64,000 nt of DNA from JALYOK01 sp963840785 (GTDB lineage: Bacteria > Pseudomonadota > Gammaproteobacteria > Burkholderiales > JALYOK01): NCBI GenBank assembly GCA_963840785.1, contig CAWJAF010000003.1, positions 496,001 through 560,000 of the forward strand. The letters are read 5' to 3'. The notes under the pieces were generated by a model. That model ran no database searches. It saw only the letters and a program-made list of their open reading frames with translations, and was not told the origin of the DNA. The position numbers were made by a program, and so were the translations under genes. Of the stretch, positions 7,888 to 17,566 are shown piece after piece. Each line of letters starts with the position of its first letter. The stretch's first letter is position 1.

Positions 7888-8132
7888 ATGATGCAAAGAC
7901 AAGCGGTTGCTACAAAATCCGTTAGTGCAACGTCCCCACCGGACAGGTCAAGACGTTTACTAGGGACTACGAAGTCGAAGCGCAATATGGAATTTCCCGA
8001 TTTACTTTGAGAGCTGATCGCATACATGGGCGTCGATTCAAGTTTATCAAGATCGGCCGCAGCGTTTATTACCGAATCGAGGATATCGAAACGATATTGG
8101 ATAGTCTTGTTGTCATTGGCGCCACGCCCTAG
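7888..8132 (+). CDS. AlpA/excisionase-like helix-turn-helix protein (frame-interrupted)
   Basis: An ATG at 7888, just after GAGG, opens a frame that loses sense after RRLLG. Changing GGG to GGGG at 7963 restores DYEVEAQYGISRFTLRADR, then GRRFKFIKIGRSVYYRIEDI and a stop at 8132, about 80 residues. The E-A-x-YGIS-x-x-TLR and K-I-G-R-x-V-x-YR-x-ED pattern is the winged helix of AlpA/excisionase-type regulators of prophages and integrative elements. Such proteins bend DNA at attachment sites or activate the integrase gene. Its place next to tRNA-Asn supports this. The gene is too fragmented to appear as a long open frame. Confidence 0.6.
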
Positions 8133-8221
8133 TACGCATTAAACTAATCGCCTAATGCACATTGATACTCCCGCGGGTAGCTTTCGTGCGCGGTCGGGTA
8201 GACTGAATACGAAATTAGCTA

Positions 8222-8252
8222 GTAGGTAAATTTTATAGGGCAATTTACCTAC
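8222..8252. repeat. Inverted repeat beside tRNA-Asn, candidate excisionase or attachment region
   Basis: GTAGGTAAATT and AATTTACCTAC form perfect 11-base arms with a 9-base spacer. A second overlapping pair, TAGGG and CCCTA, spans 8237-8261. The element lies 60 bases from the 3' end of tRNA-Asn and after the excisionase-like gene. There is no U-tract, so a terminator is less likely than a protein-binding site. Confidence 0.4.
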
Positions 8253-8311
8253 AATGTCCCTACAACTAAAAAGTCGGAAATCAGTGAAAACGGCAAATAT
8301 CGCGTGGATAT

Positions 8312-8387
8312 TGGCTCCCCGACCTGGGCTCGAACCAGGGACCTGCGGATTAACAGTCCGTCGCTCTACCAACTGAGCTATCAGGGA
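8312..8387 (-). tRNA. tRNA-Asn(GTT)
   Basis: The minus strand folds into a 76-base cloverleaf with encoded CCA. The 7-base acceptor stem TCCCTGA pairs with TCGGGGA (one T-G wobble), followed by discriminator G. The anticodon loop CTGTTAA gives anticodon GTT, and the T-arm loop GTTCGAGCC is standard. The 3' end faces the conjugation-like region at lower coordinates, the usual orientation for integration at a tRNA gene. Confidence 0.97.
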
Positions 8388-8486
8388 ATACTTCGGTGAA
8401 TCTCAGATTTGCGCTGAAAAACCTAGGACAAGCATTTAAGCCCTCAATCGCAAGACGCGGATTATAGAGCATTTTGCGTTATTGAA

Positions 8487-8520
8487 AAAGACCCCGCTGA
8501 CCGGCGCGGTCTTTATTTTT
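8487..8520 (-). terminator. Rho-independent terminator for the liv operon
   Basis: AAAGACC and GGTCTTT form a GC-cored hairpin with A/T runs on both sides, so it can act in both directions. On the minus strand it lies about 190 bases after the livK stop and ends in a T-run, fitting the end of the liv operon and insulating tRNA-Asn. Confidence 0.65.
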
Positions 8521-8711
8521 GAGCATACGCTTTTTCGTGCGGCGCTTCCGCTCTTGCCCGGTTACGATATCAAACGATTAAATAGCAATCGCAGGCGGTT
8601 TATCGCGACGCTTTTCCTTCAAATACCGCCTTTGATTGCCCTTCTGCGCTGATTCCAAATGATCTGTAGAACCGCATGAATGTTGGCTCTACGAGCACAT
8701 CTCGAAGAAAA

Positions 8712-9886
8712 TTATTCAGCCGAAAAATAATCGGAAATCGAAACCCATCGACCACCTTTGATTTGCGCGAGGCGAACTTTGCTGTTGCATAGGCGATCAG
8801 TTTTGGTAATCGCGCATTCGGGCGAACCAAACATATCCTGCGGAAATTTTGTCGTTTCCATCGCGTTATTAAATGTATCGGTGGTTAAATTCGCGCCCGC
8901 TTTTTCCGCGGCTTTGCCAAAAATATCCATCATGTAATAGCCATAGACTGAGAACACCGTTGCGTCTTCGCTGAATTTCGCCTTATATTTGCCAGCCCAC
9001 TCGCGCACCAGCGGATTCGGATCATCCAAATAAGGATTGGCAGCGATATGTACACCGTAAACTCCCTCTACCGACTTCCTTACCAAGCGCATGAATCAGA
9101 TGCGTATATAGCGCGGTTGGACCGACGAACGTCGGATTAAATCCTGTCTTGCGTGCTTCGCCGACGGAGCCCACCGTTTCGCGAATAATAGTGCCGAGCA
9201 CGACAAGATCACAACCGCCGCCTTCAGTTTTCGCAATTTGCGATGAAAAATCCGTGGCGCCACGCTTGAACGAAGTTTTTTCGCCAACACCATCCCCATC
9301 TTTTTTCAGACCGGCCTCGGTACCCGCGCAATACTTCAAGGCCGTATTCGTCATCTTGGTAAATGATGCCGACTTTCTTTGCGGATTTTTGCTTCACTAA
9401 TTGCGGAACCACAATTCGCATTTGATCGAAATACGGTGGCGAAAATGCCATCTTCAATTTTTCCGGCGGCTCAAACATTTCACGGGAACCGGTTAGCGGG
9501 AAAAAATTGATGACATTTTTCTCGAATTGAATCGGCATCGCCGCCATATTTGCGGCCGTGCCGATATGGCCCAGAATCGCAAACACCTCATCATTGGTCA
9601 CCAGTTTCTGTGCGGCGAGCAATGCTTTTTTCGGATCATAACCATTGTCTTCCACGACCAATTTGAATTTTCGGCCGTTGATCCCGCCTTTCTCGTTAAG
9701 TTCGTCGACGCGCATTTGAATGCCGTTGCGGGCTTGTTTACCAAACGCGGCAATTGGGCCGGATAGATCCTGAATCGTCCCAATTACAATTTCGTTTTTG
9801 CTGATACCCTGGCTTTGGGCGAACACCCCGCTCGCGAACATTGAAAACGCGAGTGCTGCCAATAGGGTGCGATAGATGTTTTTCAT
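8712..9886 (-). CDS. livK: Branched-chain amino acid-type ABC transporter substrate-binding protein (frame-interrupted)
   Basis: A signal peptide (LLAALAFSMFASGVFAQ) is followed by a Peripla_BP_6 domain: NEIVIGTIQDLSGPIAAFGK, then KLVVEDNGYDPKKALLAAQK and ILGHIGTAANMAAMP. The frame is broken twice, near 9311 and near 9076. Each break is repaired by removing one G (CGCGGG to CGCGG, and GTCGG to GTCG). The joined product, about 390 residues, is normal for the family and matches it on both sides of each break. It binds a small acid, amino acid or aromatic compound in the periplasm and feeds LivHMGF. The neighbouring acyl-CoA synthetase suggests an organic acid ligand. Confidence 0.85.
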
Positions 9887-9915
9887 TGCGACTCCTTCAA
9901 TTCAGGTTTTCGATC

Positions 9916-11763
9916 TTAGGCACTACGATACATGGACTCAATGAGTTCGGCATACTTTTGGTGGACAAACTTTCGTTTTAATTTCATCGTCGGCGTCAGC
10001 TCTTCGTCCTCGGCAGTCAATTGCTGCTCGATCAAACGAAACTGCTTAATTTGCTCGACCCGGGCAAATTGCTTATTGACGCGCTCAACTTCGCCACCGA
10101 TCAATTCCTGAACCTGTTTTGCCCGTGTCAGGCTCACATAGTTCGAAAACGGAATATCGTTATCCTGGGCGAATTTTTCCACGTTATCTTGATCGATCAT
10201 GATCAACGCCGTCAGGTAAGCACGCTTATCGCCGATCACCACTGCATCGGTAATATAAGGCGAAAACTTTAACTGATTTTCCAGTTCCGACGGCGTGATA
10301 TTTTTTCCGCCTGCCGTAATGATAATGTCTTTCATGCGGTCGGTGATTTTGAAAAATCCTTCTTCATCCACGCTGCCGACATCGCCCGTATGAAGCCAAC
10401 CGTTTTTGATGGTCTCGGCGGTTTTTTCTGGTTGATTGAGGTAGCCCATGAACACGTTATCGCCACGCACCAGGATTTCTCCCTCCGGCGAAATTTTCAT
10501 CGCGGTAAATGGGCAGGCCAACCCGATGGTGCCTAGTCGAATACTGTCAGGGGGCATCGCTGTCGCTCCACCGCTGGTTTCCGTCTGTCCCCAACCTTCC
10601 AGCATGGGTACGCCGAGCGCGAGATACCATTTGATCAGGTCAGGCGAAATCGGCGCAGCGCCGGTTGCTAAAAACCGGCAACGATGAATGCCCATCATTT
10701 TGCGCACATTATCCAACGCAATGCGGCGGCCGATATGGAACTTGAGCTTAAGCGAAGCCGGAATCGGTTTCCCTGCGATAAACAAATCGGCAATTTGATT
10801 GCCGACGCCAATCGCCCACTTGTAAGCAAGTTGTTGCAACTTTGTTGATTCGGAAATCGCGATGGTCACGCCGGAATAGAATTTCTCCCACACGCGCGGC
10901 ACGGCGAGAAACGTCGTCGGTGCAATTTCGCGAACGTTCTCGGGAATCGTGTCGGGATTCTCGACGAAATTCAAAATCACGCCGGTGTAAAGTGCCGTAT
11001 ACGCACCGTGAACACGCTCCGCGATATGGCATAACGGCAAAAAACAAATGCGCTCGTCACGATGATCCTGCGGCAACACTTTATTGTAACCGCGCAGCAC
11101 GTGCACCAAGTTATGATGGCTGATCATCGCGCCTTTGGGTTTGCCCGTCGTCCCGGATGTGTAGACCAAAATTGCAAGATCTTCCGGCTTTCGGATATTG
11201 ACTCGCTGCGCCCATTCTTCCGGATGTTGCTTGATAAACGCGCGTCCCAATTGGCGCAACGCATCCAAGCTCATCACTTGCGGATCGTTGAAGCGTATCA
11301 AACCTTCAGTGTCGAACACGATGATCTTGCGTAGTTGCGGCGTGCGTTCGCGAATCGCGAGAATTTTGTCGAGCTGTTCTTCATCTTCGACAAATACGTA
11401 AACCGAATTCGAATCGTTGACGAGATATTCGCATTGCGACGCGGCGTCCGTCGGGTAAATTCCGTTCACAACACCCGCGACGCCGAGCACGCCCAGGTCA
11501 GTGAACATCCATTCTTTAACGGTATTAGAGAGAATCGAGATGCACTCACCGGGCTCAAACCCCAGCGCGACCAAGCCCATGCCGATCTCTTGCGAAATTT
11601 CCCCGAGCTTGCGCCAACTAACCGATTTCCAAATGCCGAAATCTTTCTGCCGCAACGCAACGCGGTCGCCACGCTGCTTCACCGCGTTTTGAAACATCGC
11701 CGCGATCGTGTCGCCGGCGAGCACGATCTCGTTTGCGCTAGTCTTTTCCGATTTCCATAACAT
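9916..11763 (-). CDS. Long-chain acyl-CoA synthetase-like AMP-forming ligase
   Basis: The 615-residue product carries the ANL-family motifs: P-loop YTSGTTGKPKGAMISHHN at about 200, the GWGQTETSG motif in the middle, and LHTGDVGSVDEEGFFKITDR followed by the hinge KDIIITAGGKNITPSELE. The length and the long central insert fit long-chain acyl-CoA synthetases. It activates a carboxylic acid with ATP and CoA in the cytoplasm, probably for beta-oxidation. It lies between livF and livK on the same strand, so its substrate is likely imported by that transporter. This gene order is familiar in betaproteobacteria. The true chain length or aromatic preference cannot be read from the sequence. Confidence 0.9.
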   Translation of the reverse strand: MLWKSEKTSANEIVLAGDTIAAMFQNAVKQRGDRVALRQKDFGIWKSVSWRKLGEISQEIGMGLVALGFEPGECISILSNTVKEWMFTDLGVLGVAGVVNGIYPTDAASQCEYLVNDSNSVYVFVEDEEQLDKILAIRERTPQLRKIIVFDTEGLIRFNDPQVMSLDALRQLGRAFIKQHPEEWAQRVNIRKPEDLAILVYTSGTTGKPKGAMISHHNLVHVLRGYNKVLPQDHRDERICFLPLCHIAERVHGAYTALYTGVILNFVENPDTIPENVREIAPTTFLAVPRVWEKFYSGVTIAISESTKLQQLAYKWAIGVGNQIADLFIAGKPIPASLKLKFHIGRRIALDNVRKMMGIHRCRFLATGAAPISPDLIKWYLALGVPMLEGWGQTETSGGATAMPPDSIRLGTIGLACPFTAMKISPEGEILVRGDNVFMGYLNQPEKTAETIKNGWLHTGDVGSVDEEGFFKITDRMKDIIITAGGKNITPSELENQLKFSPYITDAVVIGDKRAYLTALIMIDQDNVEKFAQDNDIPFSNYVSLTRAKQVQELIGGEVERVNKQFARVEQIKQFRLIEQQLTAEDEELTPTMKLKRKFVHQKYAELIESMYRSA

Positions 11764-11892
11764 CGTGAATACTCGCTGATTCCTTTGCGTTATGAAATGA
11801 CCACGCCAGCAGCCGCATCAACACTGACCCCTGGCGATGCAATGCCTGAGAGCCGCTCTGGTATTGCCTGACAGAGCATCGTCATTTTCATT

Positions 11893-12666
11893 TCAACGCC
11901 ACACTTTCTTTTTCTTCCAACGCCGTTCGCCACGCTCGCCGACATCTTTCACGCCCAAATAAAATTCTTTGATATCGTCTTTCTCACGCAAACGCGCGCA
12001 GGTGTCTTCCATGACAATGCGCCCTACTTCCAACACGTAACCGTAATCGGCAACCCCGAGCGCCATGCTCGCGTTTTGTTCCACCAGCAACATCGTCGTG
12101 CCGCGCTCGCGATTAATACGTACGATAATATCGAAAATTTCCTGGGTGAGTTTTGGTGACAAACCCAAGCTCGGCTCATCAAGCAACATCATTTCCGGCT
12201 GACCCATGATGGCGCGGCTGATCGCGAGCATTTGTTGTTGCCCGCCGGACAACAGCCCCGCGTCTTGCTTCGTGCGCTCTTTCAAAATCGGAAAATAGTT
12301 GTAGACCATTTCCATGTCGCGCCGAATACCGTCCGCGTCCTTGCGCGTATAGGCGCCCATTACGAGATTGTCGTGCACCGACAATAACGGAAACACTTCG
12401 CGGCCTTCGGGCACGTGGCAAATTCCGCGTCGAACAATGTCAGCGGGTTCCTTGCGATCGATCGCTTCGCCCTTGAAATGAATGCTGCCTTTTTGCGGAT
12501 CGATGATGCCGGAGATAGTTTTCAGAATCGTCGTTTTGCCAGCACCGTTCGCGCCGAGCACCGTGACAATACTGCCTTTCGGCACCGACAAACTGACGCC
12601 GCGAATTGCGCGTACCGGCCCGTACGCACTTTCCACATTGGCGAGCGTTAGCAACGCGTCAGACAT
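11893..12666 (-). CDS. livF: Branched-chain amino acid-type ABC transporter ATPase LivF
   Basis: Walker A GANGAGKTT, signature LSGGQQQML and Walker B MMLLDEPS are intact. The protein has 257 residues, slightly longer than the usual 235 because of a basic C-terminal tail (RGERRWKKKKVWR). Its ATG overlaps the livG stop by 8 bases, showing translational coupling. It forms the ATPase pair with LivG on the cytoplasmic side of the permeases LivH and LivM. A gap of 129 bases separates it from the acyl-CoA synthetase gene. Confidence 0.95.
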   Translation of the reverse strand: MSDALLTLANVESAYGPVRAIRGVSLSVPKGSIVTVLGANGAGKTTILKTISGIIDPQKGSIHFKGEAIDRKEPADIVRRGICHVPEGREVFPLLSVHDNLVMGAYTRKDADGIRRDMEMVYNYFPILKERTKQDAGLLSGGQQQMLAISRAIMGQPEMMLLDEPSLGLSPKLTQEIFDIIVRINRERGTTMLLVEQNASMALGVADYGYVLEVGRIVMEDTCARLREKDDIKEFYLGVKDVGERGERRWKKKKVWR

Positions 12667-13441
12667 GGGCGGGCGTTCCCAAATACGCTTCGATCACACC
12701 GGGATGGGATTGCACTTCGTGCGGCAAACCCATCGCCAACATCTCACCTTGATTCATCGCCAACACACGATGGGAAACGCGCGACACCAGCGACATATCG
12801 TGCTCGACCATCAAAATCGTTACGCCCAGATCTTGATTAATGTCCTGAATCCAAAATGCCATGTCATCGGTTTCCTCCACATTCAATCCGGACGATGGCT
12901 CATCCATCAGCAGCAGCTTCGGCTGAATCGCCAATGCGCGACCCAGCTCAACTACTTTGCGCACGCCATAGGGCAAGCCCGCGACATGTGTATCGCGATG
13001 ATGTTGCAGATCGAGAAGATCGATAATGCGCTCAACATGATCACGAAAATCAATTTCCGCTCTGCGCGCTTTGGACGTGAACAACATTTCCTGCCAAAGT
13101 GACGTCGATCGATGCACGTGGCGCCCAATCAAAAGATTCTGCAACACGGTCGCCTGCTCGAACAGCTCGATATTTTGGAATGTGCGCGCGATACCCAAGG
13201 TCGCAATCTGATGAGCGGGAACCGTCGTAATAGCGGCGCCTTCGAAGACGAGCTGGCCGTGGCTGGCGTTATAGATGCGGCTGATCAAATTAAACACCGT
13301 CGTCTTGCCCGCGCCGTTCGGGCCGATCAAGGTAAAAATCTCGCCACGATTAACGGAAAAACTCACGTTATTGACCGCTTTGACGCCGCCGAATGCAACG
13401 GACAATTCTTCGACTTTCAAAATCGGTTCGTTCGCGCTCAT
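12659..13441 (-). CDS. livG: Branched-chain amino acid-type ABC transporter ATPase LivG
   Basis: A 260-residue ATPase with Walker A GPNGAGKTT, a GIARTFQNIELF block typical of LivG, a degenerate signature (HVAGLPYGVRKVVELGRAL) and Walker B LLLMDEPSSGLN. The signature lacks the usual LSGGQ but LPYG is normal for LivG. Its ATG overlaps the livM stop (ATGA). It works with LivF to drive uptake. Confidence 0.95.
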   Translation of the reverse strand: MSANEPILKVEELSVAFGGVKAVNNVSFSVNRGEIFTLIGPNGAGKTTVFNLISRIYNASHGQLVFEGAAITTVPAHQIATLGIARTFQNIELFEQATVLQNLLIGRHVHRSTSLWQEMLFTSKARRAEIDFRDHVERIIDLLDLQHHRDTHVAGLPYGVRKVVELGRALAIQPKLLLMDEPSSGLNVEETDDMAFWIQDINQDLGVTILMVEHDMSLVSRVSHRVLAMNQGEMLAMGLPHEVQSHPGVIEAYLGTPAHV

Positions 13442-14514
13442 CGATTACGCTCCGATTTCTGGAAAGTTTTTTGCCGCTTGAACGCGCCTTTCCGATAGAA
13501 CGGAAACATCTGCAAATAAGTGCGAATCTTTACCCAGCGGCCATAAATGCCCAGCGGCTCAAACATCACAAACCCAATAATGATCAAACCAAAAATCGTT
13601 GCCTGCAAGCCTGCGGCACCACCGATAGCAGCCGGCAAATAATCCTTCGCAACGGAAATCGCTTGCGGCAACACGATCAAGAAAAACGCGCCGAAAAATA
13701 CGCCGTGAATTGAGCCGATGCCGCCGATGAAAATCATCATCAGCATCTCAATCGATTGCAACACCGTGAATTGCTCCGGCGACAGAAAGCGAATCTTATG
13801 CGCGTAGAGCGCACCAGCAAGGCCGGTTAACCCTGCGCTCAACGCAAACGAAATGGTTTTGTATTTCGCCAAATGAATGCCCATGCTTTGCGCGGAGATT
13901 TCCGAATCGCGCACGGCGACAAAGGCACGGCCGGTTGGCGAGCGCAATAGATTCAGCACCACCCATGTCGCCGCGATAACGAATGCAAGACTGAGGTAAT
14001 AAAATCCTTGCAGCGAGCTGATCTTGATTCCAAATAATTGAATCGCCTTGACCGCCAATCCGGAATTCCCGCCGGTCACGCTTTCCCAACGCGTGAGAAT
14101 TTCTTCGACAATCACGCCCAATGCTAAGGTGGCAATCGCAAGATAAATTCCTTTTACCCGCAAGGCCGGTAAGCCCACGACCACGCCCGTAATTGCGGAC
14201 AACAAAATGGCCATCGAGACAGATAAAGGAAACGGCCAGCCTTTCGCAGCAAGCACCGCTTCAGTGTACGCTCCGACGCCGAGGAATGCCGCGTGCCCGA
14301 GCGAAATCAACCCGGTATAGCCGGAGAGCAACATTAGCCCGAGACCGACAATGGAATAAATGAAAATCAGCACCAATTGATCGACCAAGTAATTCGATAC
14401 AATCCATGGCAGCAGGATGAGTGCAACGAATAGCAAGCCATACCAAAATTGCTGGCCGCCGTGCTTCGCCAGCCGGATATCTTGCAGATAATCGGTTTTG
14501 AAAATGAATCGCAT
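13438..14514 (-). CDS. livM: Branched-chain amino acid-type ABC transporter permease LivM
   Basis: A 358-residue polytopic permease with the family blocks GLISLGHAAFLGVGAY, PALRVKGIYLAIATLALG, and GGIGSIHGVFFGA, and about ten membrane segments. Its start lies 2 bases after the livH stop. It forms the inner-membrane pore with LivH. The C-terminus is basic and extended (RQKTFQKSERNR). Confidence 0.93.
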   Translation of the reverse strand: MRFIFKTDYLQDIRLAKHGGQQFWYGLLFVALILLPWIVSNYLVDQLVLIFIYSIVGLGLMLLSGYTGLISLGHAAFLGVGAYTEAVLAAKGWPFPLSVSMAILLSAITGVVVGLPALRVKGIYLAIATLALGVIVEEILTRWESVTGGNSGLAVKAIQLFGIKISSLQGFYYLSLAFVIAATWVVLNLLRSPTGRAFVAVRDSEISAQSMGIHLAKYKTISFALSAGLTGLAGALYAHKIRFLSPEQFTVLQSIEMLMMIFIGGIGSIHGVFFGAFFLIVLPQAISVAKDYLPAAIGGAAGLQATIFGLIIIGFVMFEPLGIYGRWVKIRTYLQMFPFYRKGAFKRQKTFQKSERNR

Positions 14515-14516
14515 CG

Positions 14517-15392
14517 TTAAACTCGTTTGCGAATTTTTTCGCCAAATAGTCCGTTGGGTTTGATCATCAGCATGATCAGTACGACAACATAAGCCGCGAT
14601 ATCTTTAAATCCTTCCGGCAGATAAAATCCCGCGAGCGATTCGACGATGCCGATAATCAAACCGCCGATAATTGCACCAGGCAAACTCTCAAAACCGCCA
14701 ATCACGGCCGCAGGAAAGGCTTTCAGCCCGATGAAGCCCATGTTGACATGAACAAACGTGATCGGCGCAAGCAAAATTCCCGCGACGGCGGCAACCGCCG
14801 CGCTGGTTGCCCAAATCAAACCATTCAACCTTTTTACGGGAATACCCATGTAGTGCGCCGCAAGTTGGTTTTGTGATGCGGCTTGCATCGCAATGCCGAT
14901 GCGGGTGTAACGAAATAATCCGAATAACAGCGCGCACAGCGCAAAACTGGTCGCGATTATCACGACATGCTCCATGCCAATCGTCAGCCCACCGAGCGCA
15001 ACCATTTTGTCTTTGAATGGCACTTCGAGCACGTGGGTATCGGTGCCGACGCCCGGAATCATCGTGATCAAACCGCGCGCGGTGTAGCCGACGCCGATGG
15101 TCACCATCACAATCGCAAACGCCGGTTGGCCAAGAATGGGCCGGAGAATTAAACGTTCAGTCAGGAAACCAAACACCGCGAGGACCGCGACAGAAATCAA
15201 CAGAACCGCCCAATAGGGCAATCCGAAATATGCAGCCAGCGTAAGCCCGACGAAAGCGCCGAGCATCATCAATTCGCCTTGCGCGAAATTGACTGCTTCG
15301 GTTGCCTTGTAGATCAGCACAAAGCCGAGCGCAATCAAGCCGTAGATACAGCCTTGCGAAATGCCGCTAATTAAGACTTGCAGAAACTGCAA
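14517..15392 (-). CDS. livH: Branched-chain amino acid-type ABC transporter permease LivH
   Basis: A 291-residue permease with the LivH hallmarks GLIALGFVLIYKATEAVNFAQGE and GGFESLPGAIIGG and eight or more hydrophobic segments. The start is a TTG at 15392 with AAGGAGG 6 bases upstream; no ATG fits the strong ribosome site. It is the first gene of the operon, so the promoter should be in the gap between 15393 and the repeat element at 15531. Confidence 0.93.
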   Translation of the reverse strand: MQFLQVLISGISQGCIYGLIALGFVLIYKATEAVNFAQGELMMLGAFVGLTLAAYFGLPYWAVLLISVAVLAVFGFLTERLILRPILGQPAFAIVMVTIGVGYTARGLITMIPGVGTDTHVLEVPFKDKMVALGGLTIGMEHVVIIATSFALCALLFGLFRYTRIGIAMQAASQNQLAAHYMGIPVKRLNGLIWATSAAVAAVAGILLAPITFVHVNMGFIGLKAFPAAVIGGFESLPGAIIGGLIIGIVESLAGFYLPEGFKDIAAYVVVLIMLMIKPNGLFGEKIRKRV

Positions 15393-15530
15393 GGGAATCC
15401 TCCTTTATGGAAACCGGATCATTGCCGATTTCTGCCAATTGCTATTGCGATGTTGAGTTTAGCGTTTGGCTGTTGGGTTAGCAAATTTGCGCTGCTTCGA
15501 GATTTTTGCCTAATTTATGAATTTACCGCT

Positions 15531-15671
15531 TGCCCCTCATCCTGCCCTCTCCCCATAAATGGGGCGAGGGGACCAATCTCACTCACGCGGGCGGACGGGA
15601 GAGAAAGTATACCCTCGCCCCGCCTGGCGGGGAGAGGGCTAGGGCGGGGTGGCCCAGGGCCATGAGGGGCA
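15531..15671. repeat. 141-base GC-rich element with terminal inverted repeats (REP/MITE-like)
   Basis: TGCCCCTCAT at the left end is the exact reverse complement of ATGAGGGGCA at the right end. Inside are further complementary blocks (CCCTCTCCCC on the left, GGGGAGAGGG on the right) plus internal hairpins CGCCCC/GGGGCG and CCCCGCCTGGCGGGG. The composition differs strongly from the flanks. The structure resembles mobile palindromic repeats found between genes in proteobacteria. It has no coding capacity. It lies between the divergent-free ends of livH and the regulator gene and could also slow transcription. Confidence 0.7.
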
Positions 15672-15694
15672 GGCGATGAATACTTCCACAACCC

Positions 15695-17566
15695 TCATGA
15701 ACCCAACGTACTTCTAATCGCCTCCGTCTCCGGCGAAGGTTTCACGCCAAGCACGATCGAAAGCATATCGCGACAGCGGCGGTAAACATTCAGCCCTTCT
15801 GCCGGTTCGCCATTTTCGCGATGACAAATCATCAAACGGCGATAGAGTCCCTCAGCCAAATTGTCCAACTCCAATGCCCGGGAATATACGGCGATCGCCT
15901 GCGGCCATTGCTGGCCATTCTCGAGTTGAACGCCAAGATGAGCTACCGCGCGGACAAATTTCGCTTTGATCTTATCCCGCGCCGAAATAGCCCACGACTC
16001 TTGCGATTCTTTTTCGAGAAAGTGCCCGGCATAGAGCCGCAGTAAATCTTTCGCGAAAATTTCTACTTCGGACAAATCGGTTGCGCGATCGATACCTTCA
16101 AGCAATCGCTGGAACTCTGAAACATCGAGCCAACACTTCTCGTTATCAACGGAAAGCTTGCCTTCCGACAATGCAATCACGCCTTCGACGCCGATAAGTT
16201 TTCGCAGGCGATACAACGTACTATCAAACGACGCTTGTGCCGCGTCACCTTCCGCGTCTGGCCACAAGGTTTCAATTAACGCGCTCGTTTCCACACCATT
16301 GGCGCCAGATGCAATCAGCGACTTAAGCAAATCCAATGGCCGTTTTTGCAACTTGCGACTGAGCGTCAAAGGCTTGCCATCGTGCAATAAGGCAAATTGT
16401 CCGAGTGTATAAATCTTCAATGGCGTTGGCGCTACAACCTGTTTCGCTAACGCGGCTTTTACGCCGGTTACTTCGAATGCGACGACTGGCCGCGCAAAAC
16501 CCTTCAAATCGACTTGACCAATTTCCTCAACGTCAACGACCGCTTCAACCAATTCATAAACCGGTAGACTCGCCAAAATCTGCCCACGCTGCGCGACACT
16601 GCAAAGACGCGACGCGAGATTGGTCACGCGGCCGATCACGCCGTAGCCAATGCGATTTTCATAACCGATGGTGCCAATCGTCGCGTAGCCGTGGGCGATG
16701 CCGATGCTGAGCGCGATGTCGTGGCCGCGCTTCATCCATGCCGTCATCAGTTCGGCGAAACGTTGCTGCATATCCAGTGCCATGCGAACGGCGCGAATGG
16801 CGGGGTCTTCGACAATCACAGGATCATTAAAAATAACCATCATGGAATCCCGGCGTGAATTGCTCCAGCGTGCCTTGATAGGCGTCAATCAATTTGCCCA
16901 TCTCGCCGTGATAGGTGCGCAGCAAACCCATCACTTCTTCTGGCTCCGAGGTATCGGCAAAAGCGGTAAAGCCACGTAAATCTAGAAATACCACCGTTAC
17001 TTCGCGCCGTCGCGTTTTTAGCGGATCATCCAAATCGCCGGAGACGATGCGCTCCGCCAAGTTGCGGCGCAAAAAATCGCTTTAACTGTCCGAGCCGTTC
17101 CAGTTCTCCAACTTGCTCTTGCACGCGCTGCGCTAATCCGGTATTCAGCACCGAAAGTTCAGCAGCTTGCTGTTGCACGGTGTCGTTAAAACTTTTGATG
17201 CGCAACAGCGATTTCACCCGCGCCAATAGTTCCGGGCGATTGATGGGTTTGGTCAGAAAATCATCGGCACCCGCCTGTAATCCTTTGATGCGCTCTTGCG
17301 TCGGATCGAGCGAGGTCACCATCACCACCGGCAAAATACCGTTAGTCGGGATTAGCGCGAATTTGTTTGCACACGTCGTAGCCGCTGATGCCCGGCATCA
17401 TCACATCGAGCAGCACCAGATCAGGCTTGATAGCAGCGATTTTCGCCAATGCTTCTTCGCCATTGATGGCGATTGCCGTGGCGTAACCTTGGGTCGTCAA
17501 TAAATCCACCAGCAGCTTTCGATTCGCTGCTGTATCGTCTACGACTAAGATCAATTCACCGGACAT
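15695..17566 (-). CDS. Receiver - class III nucleotide cyclase - SARP/BTAD regulator (frame-interrupted)
   Basis: Four consecutive frames form one protein of about 620 residues. The first part is a receiver domain (VVDD at 8-11, phospho-acceptor Asp54 in LLDVMMP, Lys in FLTKP). A coiled segment (VQQQAAELSVLN) leads to a class III cyclase (REVTVVFLDLRGFTAF, then DSMMVIF and the NRIGYGVIGRVTNLASRL block). Then come an OmpR-like winged helix (TLGQFALLHDGKPLTL) and BTAD repeats as in SARP activators. Breaks lie near 17338, 17080 and 16848. It overlaps the histidine kinase gene by 16 bases, so the kinase is the likely phosphodonor. The protein would couple phosphorylation to cyclase activity, DNA binding, or both. 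Confidence 0.75.

Noticed and set aside
11335..13713. Long plus-strand frames opposite livF, livG and the acyl-CoA synthetase
   Set aside because: They are antisense shadows of highly conserved genes, with no ribosome sites or family motifs.
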